From assembly GCF_010233585.1 (NCBI RefSeq), contig NZ_CP045997.1, forward strand, positions 5,461,284 through 5,525,283: a DNA stretch of 64,000 bases, read 5' to 3'. The notes below the pieces were generated by a model. That model saw nothing but the letters and a program-made list of their open reading frames with translations, made no database searches and was not told where the DNA came from. Positions within the stretch are counted from its first letter, which is position 1, and the number at the start of each line of letters is the position of its first letter. Below, one piece after another: positions 43,401-51,978 of this stretch. This stretch comes from Spirosoma endbachense. GTDB lineage: Bacteria > Bacteroidota > Bacteroidia > Cytophagales > Spirosomataceae. The position numbers were made by a program, and so were the translations under genes.

Positions 43401-43736
43401 ATGACGGCCTTCGCGTTTCACTTTTCGAATGGGTTTGGCGCCTACGGAGCCGACGAAACAAATGTGTATGATGCAACGGTAATCCGGTTGCGCGAAGTAA
43501 CGCTGGGCTATACATTCCCGAAGGCATTCCTGAAAAAATACACAAAAGTATTTGGTAGCCTGCGTCTGTCGGCTTCGGGCCGCAACCTGTGGTTCTATGC
43601 GCCGAATATGCTTAAAGGACTCAATTTCGATCCTGAAGTACTATCGAACTATGCCGATTCCAACATTCAGGGTTTCGACCTCGGTGCGGCTCCTTCGACC
43701 CGGCGTTACGGCTTCAATATCACGGCTTCGTTCTGA
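40461..43736 (+). CDS. SusC/RagA TonB-linked outer-membrane protein (locus 1)
   Basis: 1091 residues. Signal peptide (MRRILLAGILMVCSLWVPAW), carboxypeptidase-regulatory-like domain with VSVVLKGTTRGANTDANGAYTI (about 30-110), plug with GNTSFTGNNQPLFVVDGIPF and LYGSRAANGVIVITT, then the beta-barrel, ending with NITASF. It imports an oligomer with its paired SusD lipoprotein. Its substrate is unknown, but the cluster also holds a SusD-like_2 protein, a lipoprotein and a copper/heme enzyme. The N-terminal 100 residues are almost the same as those of the SusC at 48617, while the barrels differ, suggesting mixing of modules. Own promoter at 40389..40419. Confidence 0.95.
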   Translation: MRRILLAGILMVCSLWVPAWAQERTITGKVVASEDGTLMPGVSVVLKGTTRGANTDANGAYTIGVPEKGGKLIFSFVGSASQEVEIGNRSVVDVKLENDSKQLNEVVVTAVGIQREKKALAYAVTNVKGDLLQQRSEPDPLRALSGKVPGVNITAGGGAPGQATKINIRGNTSFTGNNQPLFVVDGIPFDNSSNAAGSDFNSNSVVSNRAYDIDPNNIETMTVLKGAAASALYGSRAANGVIVITTKAGSKSAKKGLEVTYNGSYSVEKISSIPDYQDTYTQGSNQQYNGGFIGNWGTVFPGEVDRINAQLGFTRYSKTIETGAPEGQIYNPLTSPYISYTYSRYLTAFPDLVGKTVPLQPYDIIGGFFRQGTVLENGVNVSSTGDKTTLNAGVSRMKNNGIIPNSSTQRTSLNFGGSAHLVNGLNVSGNVNYVNTTQESPQSGASYFTDYSSGSTGSIYDRLFYMPRNYDLNGYPFENPIDGSNVFFRALDNPLWTAKYNIYNSRVNRVFGNMALSYDVLPWLNLTARGGINTYHETRNNKIRPGGTVVPLGRVTRTELTNTETDLTFLATASHDFGERFSIRLLAGFNGNERYYTEAVETGDQVIDANVLTVSGTLSQNATEYSRKRRLYGVFGELGLSYNDFAFLTATVRNDHSSTLPAANNSYYYPAISGSFIFTQAFNMPKTILNFGKIRANYATVGKDADPYQVLTAYNIGRDYVNGTAYSLATLPSTLNNAQLKPEFTTETEVGAELQFFNNRINIDAAYFYRKSTDLIVSRRIPASTGFYNEVTNAGRIDNKGIEIALTIVPVRLANGFEWNSTAAFTRLRSNVVDAGPANEIFLGGSGLSSLGTMHRVGNPYGMIYGSVNARSESGKLLINPNTGLPFTLPQSQLLGNPAPNFTLGWTNTFSFKGFTLSALMDYREGGKLFSATAASLLLRGQLKSSEDREAMRVIPGVLGDPATYKAALEDGKEVKNTIPMTAFAFHFSNGFGAYGADETNVYDATVIRLREVTLGYTFPKAFLKKYTKVFGSLRLSASGRNLWFYAPNMLKGLNFDPEVLSNYADSNIQGFDLGAAPSTRRYGFNITASF

Positions 43737-43768
43737 TACGCTCCACCAAACTTCTTTGATCAGACCTT

Positions 43769-45547
43769 ATGAAATTTTTAACTACATATACGCAGAAAGG
43801 GTTGCTGTCAATAGCCCTGCTGATGGCGATGAGCAGTTGCGAAGTAACCGATCTCGACATCAATACCGACCCGAACAAACCCTTATCGGCTGCCCTGAAC
43901 CTGCTATTGGCACCGGCCGAATTAGGTGCCCTGAATATCGGCGTTGTCGGAATAAATAGTAGTAGCACGACCTATTCTCCCGGTAATTTCCGGACCGTTT
44001 CGGATAATGCTTCGGGCTTTACAGGCATAATGAATAGCGCCGACAGCTACGGGCTTGATAACAACACCTACAACGGTACCTGGAACACGTATTACCGGAA
44101 TTTGCAGAACGTGGAGCAGATTCTGCGCGTCACGACCGACGGCAAGAATCCGTATTATCGGGGTATTGCCCTTGCCATGAAAGCCTATGCTATGGGAAAT
44201 ATGGTCGATATGTTTGGCGATGTTCCTTATTCGAAAGCCTGGCAGGGTAATGTGGATGGATCTGACCGGAATGTAGCGTTTGATAAGGATTCAGAAATTT
44301 ATGAAGACCTGCTGAAGCTTTGCGATCAGGCCGTGGCCGAATTTGGGAAAGCCCAGGCCGTAGCTGTTTCGGGTGATGTTATTGGCGGTGGTAGTGCGGC
44401 AACGTGGATTCGGCTGGCGAAAACCATTAAACTTCGGCTGTTGATGAACTCACGCAAAGGACGCGCCACCGGTAATGCCGAGCTCAAAGCGGCTTTTGAT
44501 GCGGGCGGTTACATTACAACATCGGCGCAGGATTTTTACTACCAATATTCGAAGCAGCTCTCGCCACAGGATGACCGTCATCCCTGGGCCATCAGCACCT
44601 ATAATGCGGGGAACGGATTCACGTACATTAACCATCAGATGATGGGCGAAATGATCCTGAATAAAGATCCGCGCTTTGGGATGTATTTCTTTCGACAGAC
44701 GGATAAAGTGCTGGATGCCGGTAACCCAACCGACCGGGGCACCATTCCTTACGGGGGCACCTACATACCGACGCGTCCGGCCTTTCTGGCTGAGTACAAG
44801 CGTGTATTCTACAACGATAAGCAAGACCCAACGGCCGACGATATCAAGTTTCTGGCGGGTATTTTCGGTCGCGACCGGGGCGACAATACGGGCGCTCCGG
44901 CCGACGGTACGCTTCGGACTGTTCCGGGCGCATACCCGGCGGGTGGTTTGTATGGCGGTCGCGAAATTCCGGCTAAAGCACTGACTGGTTCCCGGGATGG
45001 CGCGGGCGGAAATGGAATCTGGCCGCTTATCATGAGCTGGAATGTGAAATTCTACCAGGTAGAAGCCATTCTGGATGGAACGGGTGTAACGGGTGATGCG
45101 CGTGCACTTTTTGAGACGGCCATGCGCGAACAGATCGCTTCGGTAGTCAAATTCGCTCAGGCCGCCGATACCAAAACCCCAACTCCGGCGGCTGCCGACG
45201 TCACTGCTTATGTCAATGCGTGGCTGGCGCTCTATGATGCGGCTCCAACCAATCAGGGTAAATTGAACACGGTGGCCAAACAGATCTGGTTCTGTTCCTG
45301 GGGTCAGGGGCAGGAAATCTGGAATCTGATGCGTCGTACGGGCTATCCGGTTCAGGGACCATTTAAACAGTTTTCGACTGGTATTCAGTCTCCGATCCTG
45401 AAACCTGGCCGCCAATATGCCTTGCGTTTGCCCTATCCGGCACAGGAAGGCAACCTGAACAGCAATGCTGCCAAGTATGTCTCAGATATAATTTTTGATC
45501 GTGATCCGGTCTTCTGGGATAAGGTTAAAGTAAAGTGGGAATTCTAA
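43769..45547 (+). CDS. SusD-like_2 nutrient-binding lipoprotein (locus 1)
   Basis: 592 residues, 32 nt after the SusC stop. Lipoprotein signal ending LLMAMSSCEVTD, the DINTDPNKP start that is typical of the SusD-like_2 / RagB family, TPR-like helices (YRNLQNVEQIL, YRGIALAMKAYAMGNMVDMF), and C-terminal FWDKVKVKWEF. It sits as a lid over SusC at the surface and captures the ligand. The SusD-like_2 subfamily (PF12771) differs from starch-type SusD and is often tied to peptide or other non-glycan substrates, but that is family-level knowledge only. Confidence 0.92.
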   Translation: MKFLTTYTQKGLLSIALLMAMSSCEVTDLDINTDPNKPLSAALNLLLAPAELGALNIGVVGINSSSTTYSPGNFRTVSDNASGFTGIMNSADSYGLDNNTYNGTWNTYYRNLQNVEQILRVTTDGKNPYYRGIALAMKAYAMGNMVDMFGDVPYSKAWQGNVDGSDRNVAFDKDSEIYEDLLKLCDQAVAEFGKAQAVAVSGDVIGGGSAATWIRLAKTIKLRLLMNSRKGRATGNAELKAAFDAGGYITTSAQDFYYQYSKQLSPQDDRHPWAISTYNAGNGFTYINHQMMGEMILNKDPRFGMYFFRQTDKVLDAGNPTDRGTIPYGGTYIPTRPAFLAEYKRVFYNDKQDPTADDIKFLAGIFGRDRGDNTGAPADGTLRTVPGAYPAGGLYGGREIPAKALTGSRDGAGGNGIWPLIMSWNVKFYQVEAILDGTGVTGDARALFETAMREQIASVVKFAQAADTKTPTPAAADVTAYVNAWLALYDAAPTNQGKLNTVAKQIWFCSWGQGQEIWNLMRRTGYPVQGPFKQFSTGIQSPILKPGRQYALRLPYPAQEGNLNSNAAKYVSDIIFDRDPVFWDKVKVKWEF

Positions 45548-45555
45548 AACTAGTC

Positions 45556-45601
45556 GCCGTTTGTCGTTTTCTGTTGATGAAGCAAGGGAACGACAAACGG
45601 C
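45556..45601 (+). terminator. 13-bp-stem hairpin within locus 1
   Basis: Arms GCCGTTTGTCGTT / AACGACAAACGGC, perfect, around a 20-nt loop. It lies between the SusD stop and the lipoprotein start and has no T run. Likely a partial terminator or mRNA-stabilising element that sets relative expression of the third gene. Confidence 0.55.
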
Positions 45602-45620
45602 ATCAATACCAGAAACTTGT

Positions 45621-46301
45621 ATGAAAAAGACACTTATATATGCCTTTACTGCCGCTTTCCTGGCACTGGTTGGTTGCCGTGACGAATCAATGAACCCCAT
45701 TCCTGCCTGGGAGCCTGGTGTTCATGGCTTCGGTGTATTTGCTGATATTACCGAAGGGGCTGTTGGCTCAAGCAATAAAGCCAACATTGCCGATTATGGG
45801 AAAAATTTTCCGCTTGCTGCGCAAAATACGGATGCTGCCAAAGTGAACTTTAAACTGCGCTGGGTTTCACTGGATAGCAAGTTGACAGTCAGTAAGATCG
45901 ATGTCTATATCGATATGATTGAGTCGTATACAGATCCGGACGGAAACCCCAAAACAGCATCGCTGGGAAATGGTGGTGTACTGGCGAAAACACTTACTCC
46001 GGCTGCTGCCAATCGCCAGTGGAATGCGTTTAGTCTGACGCCAACCGAAATCTATACTCTGTTCAAGGATGTAACGGTTAAATATGACAAAGTGAACGCT
46101 GTTCCTGTCTTTAACAATCCTAAAACACCCCGACCGGCTGGTGCCTGGTTTAACAAAACCGACAAATTCGTGATGACCTGGCGGCTGACAACATCAGACG
46201 GACTCCTGTTTAAAACCTGGGAGCCCGGTAGCATCTGCGCTGACCCAACGGCGGTGTCAGAAGCCAGCGCGAACTGTAGTCTGACCTGGGGCGCTCGCTA
46301 A
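45621..46301 (+). CDS. locus 1 lipoprotein of unknown function
   Basis: 226 residues from the ATG at 45621; an upstream frame with a non-export N-terminus was not used. Lipoprotein signal MKKTLIYAFTAAFLALVGCR with Cys after the L-V-G lipobox. The mature part begins NPIPAWEPGVHGFGVFADIT and is beta-rich; no enzyme motif. Third gene of the locus, 73 nt after SusD, with a hairpin in between and a strong terminator after it. It probably helps bind or sense the same ligand as the SusCD pair. Family not recognised. Confidence 0.75.
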   Translation: MKKTLIYAFTAAFLALVGCRDESMNPIPAWEPGVHGFGVFADITEGAVGSSNKANIADYGKNFPLAAQNTDAAKVNFKLRWVSLDSKLTVSKIDVYIDMIESYTDPDGNPKTASLGNGGVLAKTLTPAAANRQWNAFSLTPTEIYTLFKDVTVKYDKVNAVPVFNNPKTPRPAGAWFNKTDKFVMTWRLTTSDGLLFKTWEPGSICADPTAVSEASANCSLTWGAR

Positions 46302-46332
46302 CACTTTCCGTATCTATCCTAACTGTACTGAT

Positions 46333-46362
46333 AGCGAACCTCGACTGGGGTTCGCTTTTTTT
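46333..46362 (+). terminator. terminator of SusC locus 1
   Basis: AGCGAACC-TCGACTGG-GGTTCGCT followed by six T. It separates locus 1 from the heme/copper gene. Confidence 0.88.
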
Positions 46363-46375
46363 CTATCTTGGTAGA

Positions 46376-47620
46376 ATGAAGGTTGTATTTGGCACTTTTT
46401 TATTGGTTGTCTGTTGGGCTTCATTACGGGCACAAACACCTACCTACGTAGCCGATATTCGGCCAATTCTAACCCAGCATTGCGCTCCCTGCCACCATCC
46501 GGGCGGCATCGGACCATTTAGCCTGTTAACCTACGAGGACGTAGCTAAACGGGGGAAGTTTGTTGCCAAAGTGACGCAACGTCGTTATATGCCGCCGTTT
46601 CCTGCCGATCGCCAGTTTCAGCATTATTCAAATGAGCGGGGCCTTTCCGAGCGCGAAATCAGTACGATTCAGGCATGGGTGCAGGGTGGAATGATCCGGG
46701 GAGTAGGAGGAGAGCAGGGTATCGGGAGCCGAAAGCAAAATACTGGCGAATCCCAGGTGCCAGACGCGCTGAAACCTGAACTTGTTTTACGAATGAAACC
46801 CTATGCAATCAAAGGGGACGGACGTGAAGATTTTCGCTATTTTCATGTGCCCATGAATCTGAAACATGATATCTGGGTCGAAGGGATTGAATTTGTGCCG
46901 GGAAATCGCAAACTATTGCACCACAGTCGATTAATGGTCGATTCGACGGGCACGATGGCCGGTATTGATGGCATCAGCGAAGATGATCCATCTCTGCGGA
47001 ATTTCCAGCAGACACCCCTCGCCGATGAATTTCTCTATGGCTGGGTGCCCGGCAATGATCGGGTAACATTTCCGGCGGGTGCGGCTAAGTTGATTCGGGC
47101 GGGGAGCGATCTAATTCTAAACGTTCATTATTCGCCTTCCGCAAAAGCCGACCAGGATCAGTCTGAAGTTCGCTTCTATTTTGCTAAAAAACCGGCTGAG
47201 CGCATTGTTCAGACTCTGACATTAACCGAAAATAATATCACGAATCAGCCATTTAAGCTTCCCGCCAATACGACACCAACATTCTTTATGAATTATGGTC
47301 CGTTGCCAGATACAATTCAGCTCCTGTCTGTGTTGCCGCATATGCACCGTTTGGGCCGATCGGTGAGAGCGTTTGCCATTACACCCGATGGAGATGCACT
47401 TAATCTGATCAAAATTGATGACTGGGATTATAACTGGCAATTGACTTACTTCTTTCAGAAGCCGCTCATTCTGCCGAAAGGCTCAACCATTATTGCAGAA
47501 GCCCACTACAACAACAGCGATCAAAATCCGCTTAATCCGAATCATCCCGCCAAAACGATCGGCTACGGCTGGAACTCGACCGATGAAATGATGAATCTGG
47601 TGTTTTATTACATTAAATGA
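46376..47620 (+). CDS. cytochrome c / copper type II monooxygenase-like protein
   Basis: 414 residues. Signal peptide (ends SLRAQ), a cytochrome c heme site CAPCHHPGG (Cys36, Cys39, His40) at the N-terminus, a linker, then a peptidylglycine-monooxygenase-like fold with candidate copper ligands: KLLHHSRLMVD, NVHYSPS, HMHRLGRSV and EAHYNNSDQNP. Proteins of this design occur in Bacteroidota and Planctomycetes next to a redoxin gene; the convergent gene at 47645..48247 is one. Substrate unknown; periplasmic. It starts 13 nt after the locus 1 terminator, so it is a separate unit. An ascorbate-type hydroxylase role is inferred from the fold. Confidence 0.82.
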   Translation: MKVVFGTFLLVVCWASLRAQTPTYVADIRPILTQHCAPCHHPGGIGPFSLLTYEDVAKRGKFVAKVTQRRYMPPFPADRQFQHYSNERGLSEREISTIQAWVQGGMIRGVGGEQGIGSRKQNTGESQVPDALKPELVLRMKPYAIKGDGREDFRYFHVPMNLKHDIWVEGIEFVPGNRKLLHHSRLMVDSTGTMAGIDGISEDDPSLRNFQQTPLADEFLYGWVPGNDRVTFPAGAAKLIRAGSDLILNVHYSPSAKADQDQSEVRFYFAKKPAERIVQTLTLTENNITNQPFKLPANTTPTFFMNYGPLPDTIQLLSVLPHMHRLGRSVRAFAITPDGDALNLIKIDDWDYNWQLTYFFQKPLILPKGSTIIAEAHYNNSDQNPLNPNHPAKTIGYGWNSTDEMMNLVFYYIK

Positions 47621-47644
47621 TACAAAACGGCGGCATTCACCAGA

Positions 47645-48247
47645 TCACTCGATCAGGCAGCCCACCGCTTCGGTGTGGGCTTCGGTAACGGGCCGCCCAT
47701 TCAATAAGGCATCGAGGGCATTGTGGAGGTAGGCGTGTGCAGCCTGGGGACGATGTTTCCCCAAATCGACGTACCAATCGTCGATGGCGCCCTGATAGAC
47801 CACCCGACCATCTGACTGCATAACGACTACTTCAGGCGTAACACGAGCCCGGAACTGCCGGGCTAATCGTGCTTTTTTATCGGGCAGACCCGCAAATGGA
47901 AGTTTATACTCCGTCCGAAACCGTTCAATAACGACTGGCGAATCAGTTCGAAGTGGAAACAGGGCAATGAACCGAACCCCTGATTTGCCAAATTCCTGAT
48001 GAAGATCGGCCAACCGCCGGACATATTGCTGGCTGATAGGACACTCCGTATTTAAGAAAGCGTAAACGGTTATACCAGAGGAACTACTATGATTGGGTTT
48101 TTGCCAGCTTGCAAGTAGTACCAAAAGCAAGAGCAGGCCAACCACCTGATGGCAATAAATAAAACTTCTGGCGATGTCGTGTGATCGTGTATGCACGGAT
48201 AAAACAACAGAGCTAAACCTCTGATAGACGATTACTGGATTGTACAA
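47645..48247 (-). CDS. redoxin (AhpC/TSA-like) protein, membrane-anchored
   Basis: 200 residues. One membrane segment (QVVGLLLLLVLLASW) followed by a thioredoxin-like domain: VYAFLNTECPISQQYVRRLA (Cys in the peroxiredoxin/Sco position), cis-Pro in RVTPEVVVMQ, YQGAIDDWYVDLGKH and a C-terminal TEAVGCLIE Cys. The family is the redoxin commonly found with the cytochrome/copper protein, as here. It is convergent with that gene. The start is TTG at 48247 because no ATG occurs in the first half; a later GTG just before HTRSHD is also possible. Function: thiol-redox or copper delivery, inferred. Confidence 0.75.
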   Translation of the reverse strand: MYNPVIVYQRFSSVVLSVHTRSHDIARSFIYCHQVVGLLLLLVLLASWQKPNHSSSSGITVYAFLNTECPISQQYVRRLADLHQEFGKSGVRFIALFPLRTDSPVVIERFRTEYKLPFAGLPDKKARLARQFRARVTPEVVVMQSDGRVVYQGAIDDWYVDLGKHRPQAAHAYLHNALDALLNGRPVTEAHTEAVGCLIE

Positions 48248-48541
48248 GTATAAGCATAGGCGCTGTGGGAAGCAATTGGTATTTATTATTTGTATCCATT
48301 TGATGATAGTAATTTTTACTTAAGATTATATAAATGATATCGATAATGTATAGTTGTACTTTATTGTGAAGCGCTACTTTTATGAGTAATAACCCTATGC
48401 CGTGTTTCATATTATAAAGTAGATATAATAGTTATAATTACTTATATATAATTTAGTTTATCTTTTATATACAAAATTATATTTTGGAAATAGAATATTC
48501 TATAGAATTTATATTTATAACAGTGAAATTGTACTAAAAAT
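48248..48541. other. AT-rich region upstream of SusC locus 2
   Basis: Roughly 300 bases, very AT-rich, between the redoxin start and the locus 2 promoter. No gene, repeat or operator recognised. Confidence 0.45.
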
Positions 48542-48572
48542 TTGTATTGGTTTTTTGCACCATCTAGATTTG
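48541..48572 (+). promoter_or_regulatory. promoter of SusC locus 2
   Basis: TTTG (48541..48544), 20 nt, TAGATTTG (48565..48572). ATG is 45 nt downstream, nearly the same geometry as in locus 1. Confidence 0.7.
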
Positions 48573-48616
48573 TAGAGAAAGAGTAGTTTCTTTTAAGTAT
48601 CTAACAACTAAAAACG

Positions 48617-51600
48617 ATGAGTAAAATTCTAACAATCAGCTTCCTGATTGCCTGTCTGCTATGCTCCGAAGCGTGGGCGCAGGAACGCAGGATTACAGGT
48701 AAAGTCACCTCTGCTGATGATGGCCTGGCAATGCCCGGTGTATCAGTCGCAGTGAAAGGCACCACAAGAGGTGCAAACACCGATGCCGGAGGTAATTATA
48801 GCCTCACCGTACCGAATGAAGGGGGTACGCTAGTGTTCAGTTTTGTCGGAACCATCTCACAGGAGGTCACTATTGGTAACCAGTCTGTTGTTGATGTCAA
48901 ACTGGTTACCGACAGTCGCCAGTTGAGCGAGGTAGTCGTTACTGGGGTCGGGGTAGCCACCGACAAACGAAAACTGGGTATTTCGGTTGAATCCATCTCA
49001 TCGAAAAATCTGCCACAGACACCAACCGCTTCTATTGATCAGGCTCTGGTCGGCAAAATCGCCGGAGCACAAATCTCCAGCGGTAACGGTACGCCCGGTG
49101 CACCCGTAAACATTGTACTTCGTGGCATCAACACCATCAACCGTGGAACGGCTCCTATTCTGCTGATTGATGGCGTACAGGTTGATGCGACCAATTACGA
49201 TTCGAACGGAAACATCAACAACAACCCAACCGCTTTGCTGAGCAGCATCGACCCCAATACGATCGAGCGCGTTGAGGTTGTTCAAGGTGCTGCCGCTGCT
49301 ACGCTATATGGTGCACAGGGTGCCAATGGCGTTATTCAGGTTTTTACCAAGAAAGGGAAGGCGGGTAAACTAAATATCGACTTCTCGTCGGGGATCACTC
49401 GCAGCGAATACCTGAACGTAGGTGGTGTTTCTAAAGCGCAGTCGCATGGATTTATTGTCGATGCTCAGAATAATGTGATTGGTACGTCGGGTAAGGCACT
49501 TGAATTCAATCCAAACACGCTGCTCTATAGCGAAAACGTTCAGTACGACCCGCTCAATGTAAACAACAAAGCGGATAAACCGTATACAGCCAATTTGAAG
49601 TATCGGGATCACTACGGCTATTTCTTCCGTCCATCAAATACCTATAATAACAGCGTTGCGCTGACGGGCGGTAATGATAAAGTAGACTTTGCTGTATCGG
49701 CATCGAATAACCAACAGGAAAGTAACGTCATCAACAATGGAAATTATCAACGCAGCAATTTGATGTCAAATATTGGCATACAGTTAGCCAAGGGATTGAC
49801 ATTCAGAACAACAACGCAGCTGGTTTATACCCGAAGCACGATCAAAACGAATGACCGGCTTATTATGTATGCCGTTAATAATGCCCGCCCATTTGCTGAT
49901 TTTTCAGCGCTTGATCCAGATGGGAATCCTGGTATTTATTACGGCGATGCTGTAGGGGTGAACCATGCCAATCCAAGTTACTGGCAGAAGTACACCGATA
50001 ATAAGGATAATAAAGTGGACGTAATTCAGAACTTCAACCTGAATTATAAGGTCAATAAATTCCTGGATTTAGATGCCAAGTATGGTGTCAACTATTCGAA
50101 GCAGGAAATCAGAACAACCTACGCAAACCAGTCGAAGAACCGGAACGTAATTGCGCTGAACAACAACAATTATCAGAACTATTTCGGTACTGATCCTACG
50201 GGTGAAATTGATAACAATAGCCTGACCACTACCTACCAGAACTTCCTGGTCAGCGCTTTTATCAATACCGATTTCCAGAATGATTTCAAATCGAAACTCC
50301 CAATCCGAACATCGACACAGCTCTCGTTTGATTATCGGAATCGGAACTTCCATCAGTTTTATACCTATACATTAGGCTTGCCAACGTATGATCCGTTTAC
50401 AGCGGCTCAGTCGTCAACGTTCCGGGTTCCGGGCGTGAAAGCGCCAGCCGCTGGCCGCGCTGGTCTGCCAGGGGGCGGTGATTATACCGAGCCGTTTATC
50501 ACCTATGGTTACGTTGTGAACCAGCGTATCGATTATGGTGATCTGGCTGGTATTTCGGGCGGTTTCCGGACGGACTATTCCTCGGCCTTTGGTAGTGGTT
50601 CCAAACCCTTTACCTTTCCACGGGGCGATGCCTATTTCCGGTTGTCGGCGCTCAAATTCTGGGAAAATAGCTCCGTTGCTGGCTTTTTTCCAGAGCTGAA
50701 ACTGCGGGCTGCTTATGGACAGGCCGGTATTCAGCCAAAACCATTTGATCGCTATCAGGTTCTGAATACCGCATCGCTGGGTACAACGAACTCCTTTTAT
50801 ACACCCGCCAGCCAACCAAACCCGGCGCTGGACGTAGAGGTATCATCGGAACTTGAAATTGGAACGGATCTGGCCCTCACACCGTCAAAAACCTCTAACT
50901 GGTTAAGCAGTATCCGGTTATCGGCTACCTATTGGAAACGGTCGACGGACAATGCTATTTTTGACGTAAGTGCAGCGCCATCGTCGGGGATTAACTCGAT
51001 CAAAGACAATGCTTTCTCACTGGCGTCGGATGGTTTTCAGGCATCGTTGAATGCTACGATCGTGAGAACGCAGGATTTTTCGTGGAACTTTACGACCAAC
51101 TTCGGTAAGCAGTCATCGAAGATTACGGCGGTTAAAAACAATGCTGAAGTCGTTGTTCTGTCAAGCGCGGGTAGTTCAAACTACGTGTTGAAAGCAGGCG
51201 AGAAAATCGGCCAGTTGTACGGGTACATAACCGTTCACGCAGTCGATCAGAAAGATCCGAACGGTAACTTCTACATCTCGCCCGATCAGCAGTCGCTCTA
51301 TACCGTAGCCAGCAATGGCATCGTGGTTAGCAAAGCGACCAAGCAGCCCTTCTTCTCGGCCAATAAATACAGTTTTGGCGATCCGAACCCAACCTTCAAT
51401 ATGTCGTTCATCAACGAGTTCACGTTTAAGAACTTCCTGACGTTCGGCTTCCAGTTCGATTGGGTGCAGGGCAGCCACATCTACAACCAGACGAAAGAAT
51501 GGATGTATCGCGATGGTATTCATGCCGACTACGCCAACCCGATCACCATCGATGGACAAACCGGTGCCTGGACGGCCTTCTATCGGGGTGTTTATGCACA

Positions 51601-51886
51601 ACGGCAGGCAAACGGTACGAAGGATTACTTCTACGAAGATGCTTCGTTCGTTCGGTTGCGGAACGTACAGATTGGTTTTGATCTGAGCAAAATCATGAAT
51701 GTACCCGTGTTGCGTCGCGCCCAGTTGGTACTGTCTGGCCGGAACCTGCTGACATTTACCAAGTATACGGGCTTCGATCCTGAAGTTAGCTCGGGTACGG
51801 GTAGCTCAGCCTGGGATCGTGGTACCGACCACAACACCATGCCAAACCTGCGTTCGTATCAGGCTGCGCTCAACATTGGTTTTTAA
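48617..51886 (+). CDS. SusC/RagA TonB-linked outer-membrane protein (locus 2)
   Basis: 1089 residues. Signal peptide, carboxypeptidase-like domain VSVAVKGTTRGANTDAGGNY, the SusC signature LYGAQGANGVIQVFTKKGK in the plug, and a long barrel with a C-terminal YQAALNIGF. Its first 100 residues resemble those of the locus 1 SusC far more closely than the rest. It is followed by its SusD at 51979 (92 nt). No other accessory gene is present, so the ligand cannot be guessed. Confidence 0.95.
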   Translation: MSKILTISFLIACLLCSEAWAQERRITGKVTSADDGLAMPGVSVAVKGTTRGANTDAGGNYSLTVPNEGGTLVFSFVGTISQEVTIGNQSVVDVKLVTDSRQLSEVVVTGVGVATDKRKLGISVESISSKNLPQTPTASIDQALVGKIAGAQISSGNGTPGAPVNIVLRGINTINRGTAPILLIDGVQVDATNYDSNGNINNNPTALLSSIDPNTIERVEVVQGAAAATLYGAQGANGVIQVFTKKGKAGKLNIDFSSGITRSEYLNVGGVSKAQSHGFIVDAQNNVIGTSGKALEFNPNTLLYSENVQYDPLNVNNKADKPYTANLKYRDHYGYFFRPSNTYNNSVALTGGNDKVDFAVSASNNQQESNVINNGNYQRSNLMSNIGIQLAKGLTFRTTTQLVYTRSTIKTNDRLIMYAVNNARPFADFSALDPDGNPGIYYGDAVGVNHANPSYWQKYTDNKDNKVDVIQNFNLNYKVNKFLDLDAKYGVNYSKQEIRTTYANQSKNRNVIALNNNNYQNYFGTDPTGEIDNNSLTTTYQNFLVSAFINTDFQNDFKSKLPIRTSTQLSFDYRNRNFHQFYTYTLGLPTYDPFTAAQSSTFRVPGVKAPAAGRAGLPGGGDYTEPFITYGYVVNQRIDYGDLAGISGGFRTDYSSAFGSGSKPFTFPRGDAYFRLSALKFWENSSVAGFFPELKLRAAYGQAGIQPKPFDRYQVLNTASLGTTNSFYTPASQPNPALDVEVSSELEIGTDLALTPSKTSNWLSSIRLSATYWKRSTDNAIFDVSAAPSSGINSIKDNAFSLASDGFQASLNATIVRTQDFSWNFTTNFGKQSSKITAVKNNAEVVVLSSAGSSNYVLKAGEKIGQLYGYITVHAVDQKDPNGNFYISPDQQSLYTVASNGIVVSKATKQPFFSANKYSFGDPNPTFNMSFINEFTFKNFLTFGFQFDWVQGSHIYNQTKEWMYRDGIHADYANPITIDGQTGAWTAFYRGVYAQRQANGTKDYFYEDASFVRLRNVQIGFDLSKIMNVPVLRRAQLVLSGRNLLTFTKYTGFDPEVSSGTGSSAWDRGTDHNTMPNLRSYQAALNIGF

Positions 51887-51978
51887 TTCTTAAGGCAACT
51901 GCTGCGAATGATGAATGGCAAGTATAGCCAGCAAATTGTTCGCCAGCGGGTAGCCTTCAACTCTTCAATGACTTATCA

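Noticed and set aside
44450..45415. A 321-codon minus-strand frame inside the SusD-like_2 gene
   Set aside because: Shadow of the plus-strand gene; no domain, no start signal.
46376..48247. A typical Sco/cytochrome oxidase assembly pair
   Set aside because: The redoxin lacks a CxxxC motif and no oxidase genes are present; the redoxin/copper monooxygenase pairing fits better.
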